From GWA2-44-9 sp964429675 (GTDB lineage Bacteria; Patescibacteriota; Minisyncoccia; 2-02-FULL-40-12; GWA2-44-9): a stretch of DNA of 7,011 nucleotides. The stretch lies in NCBI GenBank assembly GCA_964429675.1, contig CAYSDF010000042.1:1-7011 (forward strand). The letters are read 5' to 3'. The notes under the pieces are model-generated. The model was not told where the DNA came from and made no database searches. It worked only from the letters and a program-made list of their open reading frames with translations. The position numbers and the translations under genes are program-made. Of this stretch, positions 1 to 4,261 are shown in pieces (the first letter of the stretch is position 1; each line of letters starts with the position of its first letter).

Positions 1-287
1 TTCCTCAGGATTTGCCCCACGAAATTAAAGTCAGTATTGCCTCTTTGAATAAATTTGGTGATCAGGTCATGGTCAAGGATGTTAATGTGGGTGATAAGGT
101 CAAGGTATTAGCTGATGAAGATGCCATCTTAGGTCTTGTCCAAGAGCCTAAATCTCAGGAGGAATTGGATGCCGAACTAGCCGCTCCTACAGCCGGCGTA
201 GAAGATGTCGAAATTATCAAGAAAGAGAAAGAAGAGGAAGCTCCAGTCGAAGGCGAAGAAGCCCCAACCCCAGCTCCAGCAAAATAA
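1..287 (+). CDS. rplY: 50S ribosomal protein bL25 (TL5/CTC type), C-terminal part
   Basis: This is the 3' part of a gene entering from the left edge. The frame is open from base 3 and gives 94 visible residues; the TTG at 12 is an internal Leu codon, not a start. The stretch IKVSIASLNKFGDQVMVKDV followed by VGDKVKVLADEDAILGLV matches the C-terminal beta domain of the long bL25 (TL5/CTC) family, which binds 5S rRNA through an N-terminal domain that lies outside the window. The last ~45 residues are an acidic, Pro/Ala-rich, probably disordered tail, common in CTC-type proteins. The TAA stop lies inside the 5' arm of the terminator hairpin, so translation ends where the transcript folds. Family assignment is fairly sure; whether the missing part is intact cannot be seen. 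Confidence 0.85.
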   Translation, partial: PQDLPHEIKVSIASLNKFGDQVMVKDVNVGDKVKVLADEDAILGLVQEPKSQEELDAELAAPTAGVEDVEIIKKEKEEEAPVEGEEAPTPAPAK

Positions 288-312
288 TCCCGCCATGGCG
301 GGATTATTTTTT
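281..312 (+). terminator. Intrinsic terminator of rplY
   Basis: A perfect 12-bp stem, AATAATCCCGCC (283-294) and GGCGGGATTATT (297-308), is separated by only AT; the inner pairs must open to make a loop. It runs into TTTT at 309-312. The 5' arm overlaps the rplY stop codon. The stem is GC-rich at its tip and followed by a U tract, so it is a convincing Rho-independent terminator. Confidence 0.9.
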
Positions 313-324
313 GTGTTCCACTTG

Positions 325-515
325 AGCCAAAACACCCCAAGCCATTTTTATCCAGCCCTGCATGTCATGGGCGAATTGCAGTCTAGTCCGCCAGCTGGCG
401 GAGGGGAAAATTCAGAACTCGCAAAGCCTCAGACACCTGAATTTTCCGACAAGACAGACTGATTCGTTGCCATGCCACTTCAGGAAGGAGAAAAATGGCT
501 TGGAGTCTTTTGGCT
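325..515. repeat. Long imperfect inverted-repeat (MITE-like) element, copy 1
   Basis: This is a 191-bp element with 25-nt ends that match inversely at 23 of 25 positions: left arm 325-349 starting AGCCAAAACACCCC, right arm 491-515. Pairing continues inward imperfectly for ~30 more bases and again through a perfect 11-bp stem, GGAAAATTCAG (405-415) with CTGAATTTTCC (437-447). A GC palindrome at 387-402 sits in one arm only. It has no coding capacity. The termini resemble those of the elements at 530-718, 2703-2827 and, less closely, 2221-2412. A non-autonomous mobile element is the likeliest reading; no transposase is present here. Confidence 0.7.
387..402. repeat. Perfect 16-bp GC palindrome
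   Basis: TCCGCCAGCTGGCGGA is a perfect palindrome in an AT-rich spacer. It has no counterpart in the opposite arm of the surrounding long inverted repeat, so it looks like a later insertion. Such short GC palindromes are, to my memory, scattered through many CPR genomes; this is not checked here. Confidence 0.6.
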
Positions 516-529
516 AGATACATTGTAAT

Positions 530-718
530 AAGCAAAAGCCCTACTCTAAATTTTCATCGGCCTCCTATAGGATCGCTCATAAAAATAAATAGCACCACGA
601 CTTCTGTCTTTGGCATTTCGGAACCTTCGTTCCTCAATTACTAATTCATCTTCCCAGCCTGCCGGCAGGCAGGCTGCCAGTTGTCTAAATGATGAAAATC
701 AGAGCAGGGATTTGGCTT
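530..718. repeat. Long imperfect inverted-repeat (MITE-like) element, copy 2
   Basis: This is a 189-bp element. Its left arm (530-558, ending ATTTTCATC) pairs with its right arm (691-718, GATGAAAATC...TTTGGCTT) with a few mismatches and single-base gaps. Read on the plus strand it aligns with the minus strand of the element at 2703-2827: both have TTTTCATC then CTCCTAT.GGA just inside one end, and ATTCATCTT followed by GTCTAAATGATGAAAAT at the other. It lies 14 bp from copy 1, with no reading frame of note. Confidence 0.75.
656..675. repeat. GC-rich hairpin inserted in a repeat element
   Basis: AGCCTGCC (656-663) and GGCAGGCT (668-675) form an 8-bp stem with loop GGCA; CCTGCCGGCAGG (658-669) is itself a perfect palindrome. 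In the related element at 2703-2827 the equivalent position (between CATCTT and GTCTAAATGATG) has only a few unrelated bases. The GC hairpin therefore seems to have been inserted into this copy. Confidence 0.6.
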
Positions 719-730
719 ACTGCACGAGGT

Positions 731-940
731 CTATCTGACGAAAGACAAATAAATACCAACTGCGAGAGTGCCAAGAGAAATGACGGGCAAGATCTTGGAA
801 GAAAAGTGGCGAGATAGCCACTTTTTTAATTGGCCGCCCCATCCGGGTTCAGGAGTAAAGAGGGGACTTTTTATGTCGAAGTAATTTCTTTCTATTTCCG
901 GAATGAGAGGCAGCTGGTTGGGTGAGTTTTGTGGATCCAT
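731..940 (-). CDS. Small single-span membrane protein downstream of prfA
   Basis: The ORF has 69 residues, with its ATG one base after the prfA TAG, so translation may be coupled to prfA; no Shine-Dalgarno sequence is visible. Residues 1-46 are polar and rich in Pro, Asn and aromatic residues. Residues ~48-66 (SKILPVISLGTLAVGIYLS) form one hydrophobic span, and the protein ends three residues later, as in a tail-anchored protein. I do not recognise a family. The stop lies 12 bp from the repeat element at 530-718, so a longer ancestor (an N-terminal anchor followed by an outer domain) could have been cut short. A perfect terminator-like hairpin (802-827) lies inside the ORF, which makes its reality less certain. 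Confidence 0.5.
   Translation of the reverse strand: MDPQNSPNQLPLIPEIERNYFDIKSPLFTPEPGWGGQLKKWLSRHFSSKILPVISLGTLAVGIYLSFVR
802..827. terminator. Terminator-like hairpin inside the 69-residue ORF
   Basis: AAAAGTGGC (802-810) and GCCACTTTT (817-825) form a perfect 9-bp stem with loop GAGATA, followed by TT on the plus strand. On the minus strand the stem is followed by a shorter T stretch, so it could end either a plus-strand transcript or part of the rpmE-prfA transcript. No plus-strand gene lies just upstream, so its target is unclear. Confidence 0.45.
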
Positions 941-941
941 A

Positions 942-1706
942 CTAAGGAGTAGCAGGCTGAGGCTGTGGATTGAGTTGTTTAGCCAAGGTCTCGATTACCT
1001 TATCTAAATCCCCATTCATTATTTTCTCAATGTTACCCCAGTTCTTCTTGATTCTATGGTCGGTAATTCTATCCTGAGGGAAATTGTATGTTCGTATCTT
1101 CTCGGAGCGGTCGCCGGTACCGATTTGTCTTCGGCGTTCTTCTGTCACACTGCCGGTTTCTTCAGCGATTTTTATTTCCAATAATTTAGATCGCAAAATT
1201 TCCATAGCCTTGTCTCTATTCCGCTGTTGATTTCTTTCTGAGCGGGAAGATACAACTATTCCTGAAGGTTTGTGAGTTATGCGGACAGCCGTCTCTACTT
1301 TGTTAACATTTTGTCCTCCTGGTCCGCCGGCTCGGGAAAAGCTTACCTCTATCTCATCAGGCCTGATCTGGAGCTCCTTTTCTGTGGCCTTAGCGAGTAC
1401 GGCTACAGTAGCGGTAGAAGTGTGCACACGGCCCGATTTTTCGGTCTTGGGGACCCTCTGGACTCTATGTCCGCCCGACTCGTACTTCATTTTATTGAAA
1501 ACATCAGGACCCCGTAACTCAAATACAACGGATTTGTATCCACCAAGACTATTTTCATTTGAATCTAAAATCTCAAAACCCCAGCCTTTCGATAAAGCAT
1601 AACGCTTGTACATATTAAAAAGAGAAAAAGCAAAAAGGGCCGCTTCGTCGCCGCCCACGCCAGCTCGGATTTCAATTATAGCCTCGTTAGTCAAATCAAT
1701 GACCAA
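942..1706 (-). CDS. prfA: Peptide chain release factor 1 lacking N-terminal domain 1
   Basis: RF1 reads UAA and UAG in the ribosomal A site and triggers peptide release. The ORF gives 254 residues from a TTG at 1706; the codon just upstream is TAA, so no longer reading is possible in this frame. Visible parts are the start of domain 2 (EIRAGVGGDEAALF, ~12-25), the stop-recognition segment GGHRVQRVPKTEKSGRVHT with the RF1-type PxT motif (P86-K87-T88; RF2 would have SPF), and the catalytic GGQ loop RAGGPGGQNVNK (G130, G131, Q132). Usual RF1 is ~360 residues, so about 100 residues of domain 1 are absent, replaced by low-complexity DNA running back to rpmE. The exact start is uncertain (TTG, or a nearby ATT). 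The GGQ, PxT and C-terminal regions look intact, so this may be a working short form rather than a pseudogene. Confidence 0.85.
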   Translation of the reverse strand: MVIDLTNEAIIEIRAGVGGDEAALFAFSLFNMYKRYALSKGWGFEILDSNENSLGGYKSVVFELRGPDVFNKMKYESGGHRVQRVPKTEKSGRVHTSTATVAVLAKATEKELQIRPDEIEVSFSRAGGPGGQNVNKVETAVRITHKPSGIVVSSRSERNQQRNRDKAMEILRSKLLEIKIAEETGSVTEERRRQIGTGDRSEKIRTYNFPQDRITDHRIKKNWGNIEKIMNGDLDKVIETLAKQLNPQPQPATP

Positions 1707-1811
1707 TTACCAATTTACAATTTCCAATGAATTATCAATTGGTCAATTATCAAAAACTTGAAAACTGGAACATTGAAAATTTAGTGAAAATTGAGAACTG
1801 AAAATTTAAAA
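1707..1811. repeat. Low-complexity AT-rich spacer between rpmE and prfA
   Basis: About 105 bp are built from degenerate, quasi-repeating units such as AATTGGTAATTGG, CAATTATCAA, GAAAATT and GAACTGAAAA. No coding frame or clear hairpin is seen. The spacer occupies the place where prfA domain 1 would be expected. Similar AATTGGTAATTGG-like tracts are, to my memory, common between genes in CPR genomes. Confidence 0.6.
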
Positions 1812-2036
1812 TTACTTCTTTCTGCCCTTCTCAGCCGACTTTTCCAGGCGCTTTTTGAACTTATCGACTCTTCCTCGAGTGTCGACTATCTTCTCAGTGC
1901 CTGTATAGAAGGGGTGGCAATTGGCGCAAATGTTTACGCTAATCTCAGGCATTGTAGAGCCTGTAACCCATTCATGTCCGCAAGCGCATTTGATCTTGGC
2001 CTTGGGGTAATAAGTTGGATGGATGTTCGATTTCAT
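1812..2036 (-). CDS. rpmE: 50S ribosomal protein bL31, zinc-binding type
   Basis: This is a 74-residue protein of the usual bL31 length (~70). It begins MKSNIHPTYYPKAKIKCACG and has the four cysteines of the zinc-binding (C+) form: C17 and C19 in a CxC pair, C37 and C40 in a CxxC pair, followed by HPFYTG, a bL31 signature. The tail is very basic and fits rRNA binding on the large subunit at the central protuberance. It is the first gene of a minus-strand group with prfA, a common pairing in bacteria. There is no Shine-Dalgarno sequence before the ATG; instead the start codon touches the arm of a leader hairpin (2036-2174) that is also found in front of rpsB. That suggests leader-based control, which is inference. 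Confidence 0.95.
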   Translation of the reverse strand: MKSNIHPTYYPKAKIKCACGHEWVTGSTMPEISVNICANCHPFYTGTEKIVDTRGRVDKFKKRLEKSAEKGRKK

Positions 2037-2174
2037 GCCAGGTAGTGAAAGTTCCGATTGCCCCTAGGGGCATCTTAAAACTCTCATAATTAATATACTT
2101 TACTTGATCCTTAAATTAAACCAGGTAATAGTAGAAATGGCGCAAATTATTTCGGAACTTCTACTACCTGGCAT
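2036..2174 (-). promoter_or_regulatory. rpmE leader hairpin, related to the rpsB leader
   Basis: Read on the minus strand, the leader begins near 2174 with CAGGTAGTAGAAGTTCCG and ends at the rpmE start with CGGAACTTTCACTACCTGGC then ATG. The two 21-nt arms (2153-2173 and 2036-2056) are complementary at all but two positions. A nearer segment, TTCTACTATTACCTGG (2121-2136), can pair with the same upstream arm (13 bp with a 3-nt bulge) and is followed by TTTAATTT. Two competing folds are thus possible, one of them terminator-like. A palindrome TGCCCCTAGGGGCA lies at 2059-2072. The alternative view is a mobile element with terminal inverted repeats. Confidence 0.6.
2100..2174 (-). CDS. Possible leader peptide upstream of rpmE (24 residues)
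   Basis: The ATG at 2174 opens a frame that reads MPGSRSSEIICAISTITWF... and stops with TAA at 2100-2102. It begins about 8 nt after the predicted transcription start and lies wholly inside the rpmE leader hairpin. The first residues closely match those of the possible leader peptide before rpsB (MSGSRSSD). The shared DNA repeat would produce this similarity with or without translation, so coding is only a possibility. Confidence 0.25.
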   Translation of the reverse strand: MPGSRSSEIICAISTITWFNLRIK

Positions 2175-2188
2175 AACTGTAGTAGTTT

Positions 2189-2194
2189 ATTATA
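2189..2194 (-). promoter_or_regulatory. Predicted -10 box of the rpmE-prfA transcript
   Basis: A perfect TATAAT lies on the minus strand. A TTGACT is present upstream but at a 12-bp spacing, too short for a standard -35 box, so the -35 region is unclear. Transcription would begin near 2182, just before the leader hairpin. Confidence 0.45.
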
Positions 2195-2220
2195 AAAACC
2201 AAAAAAAGTCAAAATTCGAG

Positions 2221-2412
2221 CAAAACCCCCTCCTCGTTTTTGCCAGAGCTGGATTTCTTCGGACAAATACTCAAATTAATCTCAATTCAGCTACAAATTT
2301 TGTTATCCATTCCTGCTCCGCGACCAAAATTTGTTAATAGCTAAATTATCAATTAATTTGAGCATTGTGTTACCCTCGAAACCAGAATGGCAAAAACGAG
2401 GAGGGGTTTTTG
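2221..2412. repeat. Long inverted-repeat (MITE-like) element, copy 3
   Basis: This 192-bp element is made of concentric inverted repeats: 25-nt ends with one mismatch (2221-2245 and 2388-2412, starting CAAAACCCCCTCCTCGTTTT), then CTCAAATTAAT (2270-2280) with ATTAATTTGAG (2352-2362), then ACAAATTTTG (2293-2302) with CAAAATTTGT (2325-2334). As RNA or single-stranded DNA it would fold into one long hairpin. Its length matches copies 1 and 2, and its ends share the AAAACCCC..CTC..TTTT pattern with the family, though it is the most diverged member. Confidence 0.7.
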
Positions 2413-2448
2413 TTCAGTTTAGCAAGTAATAGAGCAGGGGTCCTATAC

Positions 2449-2477
2449 TTGACACTCTAGTTATTTACATGTAGTCT
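2449..2477 (+). promoter_or_regulatory. Candidate promoter of the 45-residue membrane protein
   Basis: A perfect -35 box TTGACA (2449-2454) is followed after 17 bp by TAGTCT (2472-2477), a weak -10 (3 of 6). The sequence TACATGTA overlaps this -10 (2466-2473) and occurs again across the start codon (2515-2522), 49 bp away, which could mark a binding site. The promoter call rests mainly on the -35 box. Confidence 0.4.
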
Positions 2478-2517
2478 TTCTTTATTATTAGCAAATAAGC
2501 AGATAGGAGTTGTGTAC

Positions 2518-2655
2518 ATGTACTGGCTTATAGTGGTTGCAGGAGTTCTTTTAGGAGCTTTAGTGAGCAATAAAACTCATAACGATTTTGTAGGCATTAC
2601 GATCGGATTATTTGTTGTAGTTGTTGTTGCTCCATTATTTGACCGAAATGCATAA
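2518..2655 (+). CDS. Small two-helix membrane protein of unknown function (45 residues)
   Basis: The frame begins at ATG 2518, with AGGAG at 2505-2509 eight bases before it, a good Shine-Dalgarno site. The product is almost entirely hydrophobic: helix one at residues ~2-16 (YWLIVVAGVLLGALV), a short polar turn SNKTHND, and helix two at ~24-41 (FVGITIGLFVVVVVAPLF), ending DRNA. This is a membrane hairpin of the size seen in small stress, holin-like or type I toxin-like proteins; I cannot assign a family. It has its own candidate promoter and a terminator seven bases after the stop, so it is a separate unit between two hairpin elements (2221-2412 and 2703-2827). The ribosome site, single open frame and terminator together make it a likely real gene. 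Confidence 0.7.
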   Translation: MYWLIVVAGVLLGALVSNKTHNDFVGITIGLFVVVVVAPLFDRNA

Positions 2656-2661
2656 GGTTTC

Positions 2662-2695
2662 AAGCCTTGCTCATTATAATTATGCAGGGCTTTTT
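2662..2695 (+). terminator. Intrinsic terminator of the 45-residue membrane protein
   Basis: AAGCCTTGC (2662-2670) pairs with GCAGGGCTT (2684-2692) through eight Watson-Crick pairs and one U-G pair, with a 13-nt AT-rich loop, and runs into TTTTT (2691-2695). It lies seven bases after the stop codon. Confidence 0.8.
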
Positions 2696-2702
2696 GTTTG
2701 TA

Positions 2703-2827
2703 AGCCAAAAACCCCCACTCAAATTTTCATCATTTAGACGAATTGAAGAAAGATGAATCAGTAATTACTGATTATTACGAATATTCCAATAGGAGCAGGA
2801 TGAAAATTTGAGTGGGGGTTTTTGGCT
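2703..2827. repeat. Inverted-repeat (MITE-like) element, copy 4, with perfect ends
   Basis: This 125-bp element has perfect 29-bp terminal inverted repeats: 2703-2731 (starts AGCCAAAAACCCCC, ends TTTTCATC) and 2799-2827. An 18-bp perfect palindrome, AATCAGTAATTACTGATT (2756-2773), sits between them. It is the shortest and best-preserved member, which suggests a recent origin or selection on the hairpin. It aligns end to end with the reverse strand of copy 2 at 530-718. It lies just upstream of the rpsB promoter. Confidence 0.85.
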
Positions 2828-2831
2828 AATC

Positions 2832-2860
2832 TTGATTTATTTACTGCCATCTGGTAATAT
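2832..2860 (+). promoter_or_regulatory. Promoter of rpsB-tsf
   Basis: TTGATT (2832-2837) and TAATAT (2855-2860) are separated by 17 bp, and TGG directly before the -10 makes it an extended -10. Transcription would begin near 2867-2868, so nearly the whole leader is the hairpin that follows. Confidence 0.65.
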
Positions 2861-2868
2861 TCTACGGT

Positions 2869-2913
2869 ATGTCAGGTAGTAGAAGTTCCGACTGCCTGAC
2901 GGCTTTTGTTTAA
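2869..2913 (+). CDS. Possible leader peptide upstream of rpsB (14 residues)
   Basis: The ATG at 2869 opens MSGSRSSDCLTAFV, ending at TAA 2911-2913. It begins one or two bases after the predicted transcription start, so it would be read leaderless. Its start resembles the possible leader peptide before rpmE (MPGSRSSE). No ribosome binding site is possible, and the likeness may come only from the shared DNA repeat. Confidence 0.25.
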   Translation: MSGSRSSDCLTAFV

Positions 2914-2942
2914 ATTAATAGGAACTTTCACTACCTGATATG
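2869..2942 (+). promoter_or_regulatory. rpsB leader hairpin, related to the rpmE leader
   Basis: The leader starts with CAGGTAGTAGAAGTTCCG (from 2873) and ends with AGGAACTTTCACTACCTGAT directly before the rpsB ATG; 18-nt arms pair with two mismatches. The upstream arm has a second partner: GTCAGGTAG (2871-2879) pairs with CTGCCTGAC (2892-2900), nine pairs including one G-U, followed by GGCTTTTGTTT, which looks like an attenuator. The long-range fold would cover the start codon. Arm sequence, order and spacing to the start codon are the same as at rpmE, while the middle parts differ. Leader-based control is inference; a mobile repeat is the alternative. Confidence 0.6.
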
Positions 2943-3638
2943 TCTGAATCATTATCTGAACCACAATTATTGATACCCTACGAAAGCATGCTTAAGGCAG
3001 GGACGCATTTTGGTCGCAAAAAGACCGTTTTTAATCCCGCCATGAAAAAGTATGTCTTTACTGTTCGTGATGGCATATCCATTATTGATCTTTTGCAGAC
3101 CCAGACAGAACTCAACAAGGCCCTGGTATTCTTAAGGAGCGTTATAGATAGGGGAGGGATTATACTTTTTGTATCGCTTACTAAGCAATCGGTTGATGGG
3201 ATTAAGGACTTGGCCGAAGCTCTTGGCATGCCTTACGTACTTGATAGATGGTTAGGCGGAACCTTAACAAACTTCAAAGAACTAAATGCCAGAGTTAAAA
3301 AGATGGAAGAAATGGAAAGACAAAAAGCTGCCGGAGAGCTTGTGAAATATACTAAAAAGGAGCGGACGGTATTTGATAAGGAACTTGAGAAAATGGTGAA
3401 GCGATTTGGAGGAGTCAGAAAGCTGACCCGCTCTCCCGATGTGATGTTTGTTGCTTCTTTGAAAGAAGGAGCTTTGCCTGTAAGAGAAGCAAAAAGATCT
3501 GGCGTTAAGGTAGTTTCAATCTGCAATACTGATTCTAATCCCAGAGATGTTGACTTTGCGATACCTGCCAACGACAAGTCAAAGAAATCAGTCGATCTTA
3601 TAATCGAACTTCTCAAAAACGAACTCCAAACTAAATAA
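2940..3638 (+). CDS. rpsB: 30S ribosomal protein uS2
   Basis: The 232-residue product has the normal uS2 length and motifs: MLKAGTHFGRKK near the N terminus (17-28), the signature DRWLGGTLTNF (~102-112) followed by a helical coiled insert rich in Lys and Glu, then RSPDVMFVASL, and CNTDSNPRDVDFAIPAND near the C-terminal end. uS2 sits on the back of the small subunit between head and body and helps bind uS1. The ATG at 2940 is chosen because the S2 core starts ~15 residues later and no in-frame start precedes it; there is no Shine-Dalgarno sequence, and the ATG directly follows the leader hairpin arm. tsf follows after 24 bp, the classic rpsB-tsf operon. Confidence 0.97.
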   Translation: MSESLSEPQLLIPYESMLKAGTHFGRKKTVFNPAMKKYVFTVRDGISIIDLLQTQTELNKALVFLRSVIDRGGIILFVSLTKQSVDGIKDLAEALGMPYVLDRWLGGTLTNFKELNARVKKMEEMERQKAAGELVKYTKKERTVFDKELEKMVKRFGGVRKLTRSPDVMFVASLKEGALPVREAKRSGVKVVSICNTDSNPRDVDFAIPANDKSKKSVDLIIELLKNELQTK

Positions 3639-3662
3639 TTTTAGATTCTAGATCTTTCGGCG

Positions 3663-4115
3663 ATGGCAACAGAAATAGAGAAAATTAAGCATTTACGCGA
3701 TAGTACTGGGCTGTCTTTCAATGAGATAAAAAAGGCCTTGGATGAGGCTGGGGGAGATGAGACTAAGGCAGCAGATATACTCAAGACTATCGGGGTTGCA
3801 ATGGCGGCTAAGAAATCGTCTCGTGAGGTCAAAGAGGGCGTAGTCGAGTCATATATCCACTCAACCAAAAAAGTGGGCTCTATGGTTGAGATTTTGTGTG
3901 AAACTGATTTTGTTGCCAGGAATGTTGAATTTCAGCAATTAGCTCGTAATATTGCTATGCATGTTGCAGCCATGAAACCAGGAGACGACAAGGAATTATT
4001 GGCTCAGCCCTTTGTAAAGGACCCGGATCTTACTGTCCAGGAGCTCATAAATCAATCTATAGCTAAGCTTGGTGAGAATATCCAAATCGGGAAATTTCAG
4101 GTTTTTGAAATCTAA
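3663..4115 (+). CDS. tsf: Elongation factor Ts, short form
   Basis: EF-Ts exchanges GDP for GTP on EF-Tu. The N-terminal UBA-like domain is clear (residues 1-48: IKHLRDSTGLSFNEIKKALDEAGGDETKAADIL), followed by the linker and the conserved TDFVARN signature (81-87), which contains the Asp-Phe pair that contacts the EF-Tu nucleotide site. The protein ends after one core subdomain: 150 residues against ~283 in E. coli and ~196 in Thermus. It closes with the typical IQIGKFQVFEI, so it is a naturally short form rather than a truncation. The ATG at 3663 lacks a Shine-Dalgarno sequence and lies 24 bp after rpsB, so it is expected to be on the same transcript. No terminator directly follows; the large hairpin at 4128-4246 comes next. 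Confidence 0.95.
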   Translation: MATEIEKIKHLRDSTGLSFNEIKKALDEAGGDETKAADILKTIGVAMAAKKSSREVKEGVVESYIHSTKKVGSMVEILCETDFVARNVEFQQLARNIAMHVAAMKPGDDKELLAQPFVKDPDLTVQELINQSIAKLGENIQIGKFQVFEI

Positions 4116-4127
4116 GTTTTTGTCCAA

Positions 4128-4246
4128 GAGTGTAGCGATTGGTAACAAAAAGTTACCGAGCACTCAATTAGCACCCGCACTTCGTGCATATGATGTCAGT
4201 GTTAATTGAGTGCTCGGTGGCAAGTTTACAACTATTCGCTACACTC
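4128..4246. repeat. Large nested hairpin between tsf and the TPR gene
   Basis: Outer arms GAGTGTAGCGA (4128-4138) and TCGCTACACTC (4236-4246) are perfectly complementary. Inner arms ACCGAGCACTCAATTA (4155-4170) and TAATTGAGTGCTCGGT (4203-4218) are also perfect and extend to 20 bp with GCAC/GTGT. The tip carries GCAC-TTC-GTGC. The sequence between the outer and inner arms is also loosely alike. The termini differ from the AGCCAAAA family, so this is either another hairpin repeat family or a structured intergenic RNA. It has no U tract, so it is not a plain terminator. Confidence 0.65.
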
Positions 4247-4261
4247 ATAGGTAAACATGCC

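Noticed and set aside
155..462. Open frames on both strands over the end of rplY and the following spacer (155-340 minus, 205-462 plus).
   Set aside because: They are shadows of the rplY frame and run across its terminator and into a repeat; composition is not protein-like.
1272..1602. Two plus-strand frames across prfA.
   Set aside because: They lie wholly opposite the well-recognised RF1 frame and show no family motif.
1791..2045. Plus-strand frame across rpmE.
   Set aside because: It is the reverse of the bL31 gene, whose four cysteines are clear.
2195..2213. TTGACT on the minus strand as the rpmE -35 box.
   Set aside because: Only 12 bp separate it from TATAAT, too short for a standard sigma-70-type promoter.
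2104..2337. 77-residue plus-strand frame.
   Set aside because: It runs through the rpmE leader and a hairpin repeat, has no ribosome site and no motif.
2837..2942. CRISPR-like repeat array from the recurring CAGGTAGT arms.
   Set aside because: Only inverted pairs at two loci, no regular direct repeats or spacers, no cas genes.
2978..3868. Minus-strand frames opposite rpsB and tsf.
   Set aside because: They are Ser/Leu-rich shadows of uS2 and EF-Ts.
4184..4261. Longer N terminus for the TPR protein from GTG 4184.
   Set aside because: It would be encoded by the hairpin repeat; the ATG at 4262 starts directly with a membrane anchor.
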